Part shown: in pieces, positions 62,225-64,000 of the stretch
Layout: every line of letters begins with the position of its first letter
Numbering within the stretch: the first letter of the stretch is position 1
Made by a program: the position numbers and the translations under genes
Notes under the pieces: generated by a model
Databases searched by the model: none
What the model saw: only the letters and a program-made list of their open reading frames with translations
What the model was told of the DNA's origin: nothing
DNA from: Hyphomicrobiales bacterium
Lineage (GTDB): Bacteria > Pseudomonadota > Alphaproteobacteria > Rhizobiales > Beijerinckiaceae
Reading direction: 5' to 3'
Assembly: GCA_900470775.1 (NCBI GenBank)
Contig: UCBZ01000017.1
Span: 388,554-452,553, forward strand
DNA: 64,000 bases

Positions 62225-62239
62225 GTATGTATAACATAC
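62225..62239 (-). promoter_or_regulatory. Palindromic operator of the antitoxin-toxin-BKACE operon
   Basis: GTATGT-ATA-ACATAC, a perfect 6-bp inverted repeat 18 bases ahead of the antitoxin ATG at 62207. AbrB-type antitoxins bind short palindromes of this kind. The -10 (TATGTTATAC region, minus strand) lies within it. Confidence 0.6.
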
Positions 62240-62339
62240 AGCCGGGCTGTTGTCTGCATCGTTGCGGCTTCGCACCGCCTCTTGTCAGGCTTCCCCGCCA
62301 CAAGCCAAATCCCGAGCCACGACAGGGCAGGTGACAACG

Positions 62340-63968
62340 ATGCTCGAACGCCGCGCGACCTATGCCGAGACTTTCAACAGCTTCCGCTGGCAGATTCCCG
62401 AGCGCTTCAACATCGGCGTCGCCGCTTGCGACCGCCATGCCGACGGCACGGCCAGGCCCGCGCTGATCTATGAGGACGGCGAGAACGGCGTCGTCACCAT
62501 CAGCTTCGACGAGCTCAAGCGTGCCAGCAACCGCATCGCCAACATGCTGCGCGGCCATGGCGTTGCGGGAGGGGAGAGGGTCGGCATCCTGCTGCCGCAG
62601 CGGCCCGAGACGGCGATGGCTCATCTCGCCGTCTACAAGCTCGGCGCCATCGCGCTGCCGCTGTTCATCCAGTTCGGCCCCGAGGCGCTGGAACACCGGC
62701 TCCAGCACAGTGGCGCCGCAGCCCTGATCACCGATGCCGAAAACCTCCCAAAGATCGAGGCGATACGGCACGCCTTGCCCGATCTCCGGCGCATCTTCGT
62801 CGTCGACGGCGCGAACGGCCATCTCGACCTCGCAACCGAGATGGCGAAGGCCTCCGACGACTTTACGCCGGTCGATACCCGCGCTGACGATCCGGCGCTG
62901 ATCATCTACACCTCCGGCACCACGGGAAAGCCGAAGGGCGCGCTCCATGCTCATCGCGTGCTGCTCGGCCATCTGCCCGGCGTGCAGATGCCGCAGGCCT
63001 TCTTCCCGCAGTCCGGCGACCTGTTCTGGACGCCGGCCGACTGGGCCTGGATCGGCGGCCTGCTCGATGTGCTGCTGCCGAGCCTGTATTTCGGCGTGCC
63101 CGTGTTGGCCGCGCGCGCCCGCAAATTCGATCCCGAAGCCGCCTTCGACCTGATCGCGCGGCACAAGGTCCGCAACGCCTTCCTGCCGCCGACCGCGCTG
63201 AAGTTGATGCGCCAGGTCCGCGATCCCCGCCGCTTCGGCTATGCCATGCGCTCGATCGGCAGCGGCGGCGAAACGCTCGGCGCCGATATGCTGGACTGGA
63301 GCCGCGACACCTTCGGCTTCGCCGTCAACGAGTTCTACGGCCAGACCGAAGCCAATCTGCTGGTTGCCAACTGCGCCGATCTCTTCCCGATCAAGCCGGG
63401 CTCGATGGGCCGCGCCGTGCCGGGCCATCGCGTCGCGGTCGTTTCGCCCGAAGGCGATATCCTGCCGCCCGGCGAGGCCGGGCTGATCGCGGTCGCGCAG
63501 CCCGATCCGGTGATGATGCTGGAATACTGGCGTCAGCCCGAGGCCACCGCTGCGAAATTCGCCGGTGACTGGCTCCTCACCGGCGACACCGGCACCTGCG
63601 ACGAGGACGGCTATCTCTGGTTCAAGGGCCGCGACGACGACATCATCTCCTCGGGCTCATACCGCATCGGCCCCGGCGACATCGAGGATTGCATCATCCG
63701 CCACCCCGCCGTGCTGATGGTCGCGGTCATCGGCGTGCCCGATCCGGTGCGGACCGAGCTGGTCAAGGCCTTCGTCCTGCCCAGACCGGGGATCGAGACC
63801 TCCGATGCGCTGGCGGCCGAAATCCAGGCCTTCGTCCGCGAGCGGCTGGCGGCCTACCAGTATCCACGCGAGGTCGAATTCGTGACGGAACTGCCGATGA
63901 CGGCGACGGGGAAGATCAGGCGCAAGGATTTGCGGGATATGGAGATCGAGAGGAAACTGGAAGGCTGA
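62340..63968 (+). CDS. Acyl-CoA synthetase (AMP-binding, medium-chain ACSM-like)
   Basis: 542 residues from ATG 62340. AMP motif LIIYTSGTTGKPKGALHAHR, FWTPADWAWIGGLLDVLLP, NEFYGQTEANLLVANC, WFKGRDDDIISSGSYRIGPGDIEDC and K525 in TATGKIRRKDLRDM. The WTPADWAWI and FYGQTE blocks resemble medium-chain acyl-CoA synthetases. Divergent from the antitoxin operon with 132 bases between; the gene ends 32 bases before the window edge. Confidence 0.88.
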   Translation: MLERRATYAETFNSFRWQIPERFNIGVAACDRHADGTARPALIYEDGENGVVTISFDELKRASNRIANMLRGHGVAGGERVGILLPQRPETAMAHLAVYKLGAIALPLFIQFGPEALEHRLQHSGAAALITDAENLPKIEAIRHALPDLRRIFVVDGANGHLDLATEMAKASDDFTPVDTRADDPALIIYTSGTTGKPKGALHAHRVLLGHLPGVQMPQAFFPQSGDLFWTPADWAWIGGLLDVLLPSLYFGVPVLAARARKFDPEAAFDLIARHKVRNAFLPPTALKLMRQVRDPRRFGYAMRSIGSGGETLGADMLDWSRDTFGFAVNEFYGQTEANLLVANCADLFPIKPGSMGRAVPGHRVAVVSPEGDILPPGEAGLIAVAQPDPVMMLEYWRQPEATAAKFAGDWLLTGDTGTCDEDGYLWFKGRDDDIISSGSYRIGPGDIEDCIIRHPAVLMVAVIGVPDPVRTELVKAFVLPRPGIETSDALAAEIQAFVRERLAAYQYPREVEFVTELPMTATGKIRRKDLRDMEIERKLEG

Positions 63969-64000
63969 AGGAAAAGCGCGGGGAACCCCTCTCCTGTAAG

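Overview
The window is a high-GC chromosomal segment of an alphaproteobacterium of the order Hyphomicrobiales. Bosea or a close relative is my best guess, from gene content and order; it is an inference, not a database match. Supporting signs are the ruvCAB-ybgC-tol/pal-tilS-ftsH order, the zapA-6S RNA-fthC order, a tkt-gap-pgk-fba cluster, DUF1465/DUF1192/TrcR cell-cycle-type genes, an aa3 oxidase subunit IV next to a three-gene proton-translocating transhydrogenase, and GANTC and CtrA-type sites. It looks like ordinary core genome. I see no rRNA, tRNA, insertion sequence, prophage or CRISPR array.

Layout. 1-7.3 kb: ftsH (cut by the window edge), tilS, cpoB, pal, tolB, tolA, tolR and tolQ, all on the minus strand (envelope constriction and stability). 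7.5-11.8 kb: accessory genes that split this cluster: a DUF2852 membrane protein behind a palindromic operator, a 45-residue lipoprotein missed by normal gene calling, a TetR regulator, an unusual two-helix membrane protein with a 12-residue repeat, ybgC, and an AT-rich DUF4268 nuclease-like gene. 11.8-14.5 kb: ruvB, a GNAT gene, ruvA, ruvC. 14.7-19.1 kb: a TauE/SafE exporter, YebC, YmdB, fthC, 6S RNA, zapA and DUF4164. 19.4-25.8 kb: tkt, gap, pgk and fba with two small unknown genes between them. 26-30.3 kb: a TetR-YciI pair, a Tat-exported PhoX phosphatase with a well-placed Pho box, and a BenE transporter overlapping a ThiE-like gene. 30.3-37.3 kb: SEL1 protein, inositol-phosphatase family enzyme, a MotA/MotB-like stator pair, a protein of unknown function, cytochrome c and a DUF1989 protein. 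37.4-42.3 kb: lipid-type ABC exporter, rpmE, DUF1465, a candidate CtrA-driven small RNA, DUF1192, TrcR and a ParDE module. 42.4-50.4 kb: prpE, a second TauE/SafE exporter, an acyl-CoA synthetase, the glsB-yidB stress pair behind an EcfG-type promoter, opgG and two divergent DUF465 proteins. 50.6-59.8 kb: oxidase subunit IV, pntAA-pntAB-pntB, a hydrolase, a TPR lipoprotein, rpsU, purE-purK and an ABC1/UbiB kinase. 59.9-64 kb: an AT-rich islet with a small membrane protein, a toxin-antitoxin pair translationally coupled to a 3-keto-5-aminohexanoate cleavage enzyme, and another acyl-CoA synthetase.

The strongest non-textbook signals are: (1) a predicted sRNA at 40396-40490 (minus) with a three-way-junction fold, its own terminator, and a promoter with a perfect CtrA box centred on the -35 and two GANTC sites; (2) a dispersed repeat family (15480, 37340, 54970) made of two hairpins that are reverse complements of each other, whose stems differ by compensatory changes; (3) a Pho box 10 bases upstream of the phoX -10; and (4) perfect palindromic operators in front of tetR-yciI, the DUF2852 gene and the antitoxin gene. 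Many adjacent genes overlap by four bases (ATGA, GTGA or TTGA), so translational coupling is common here.
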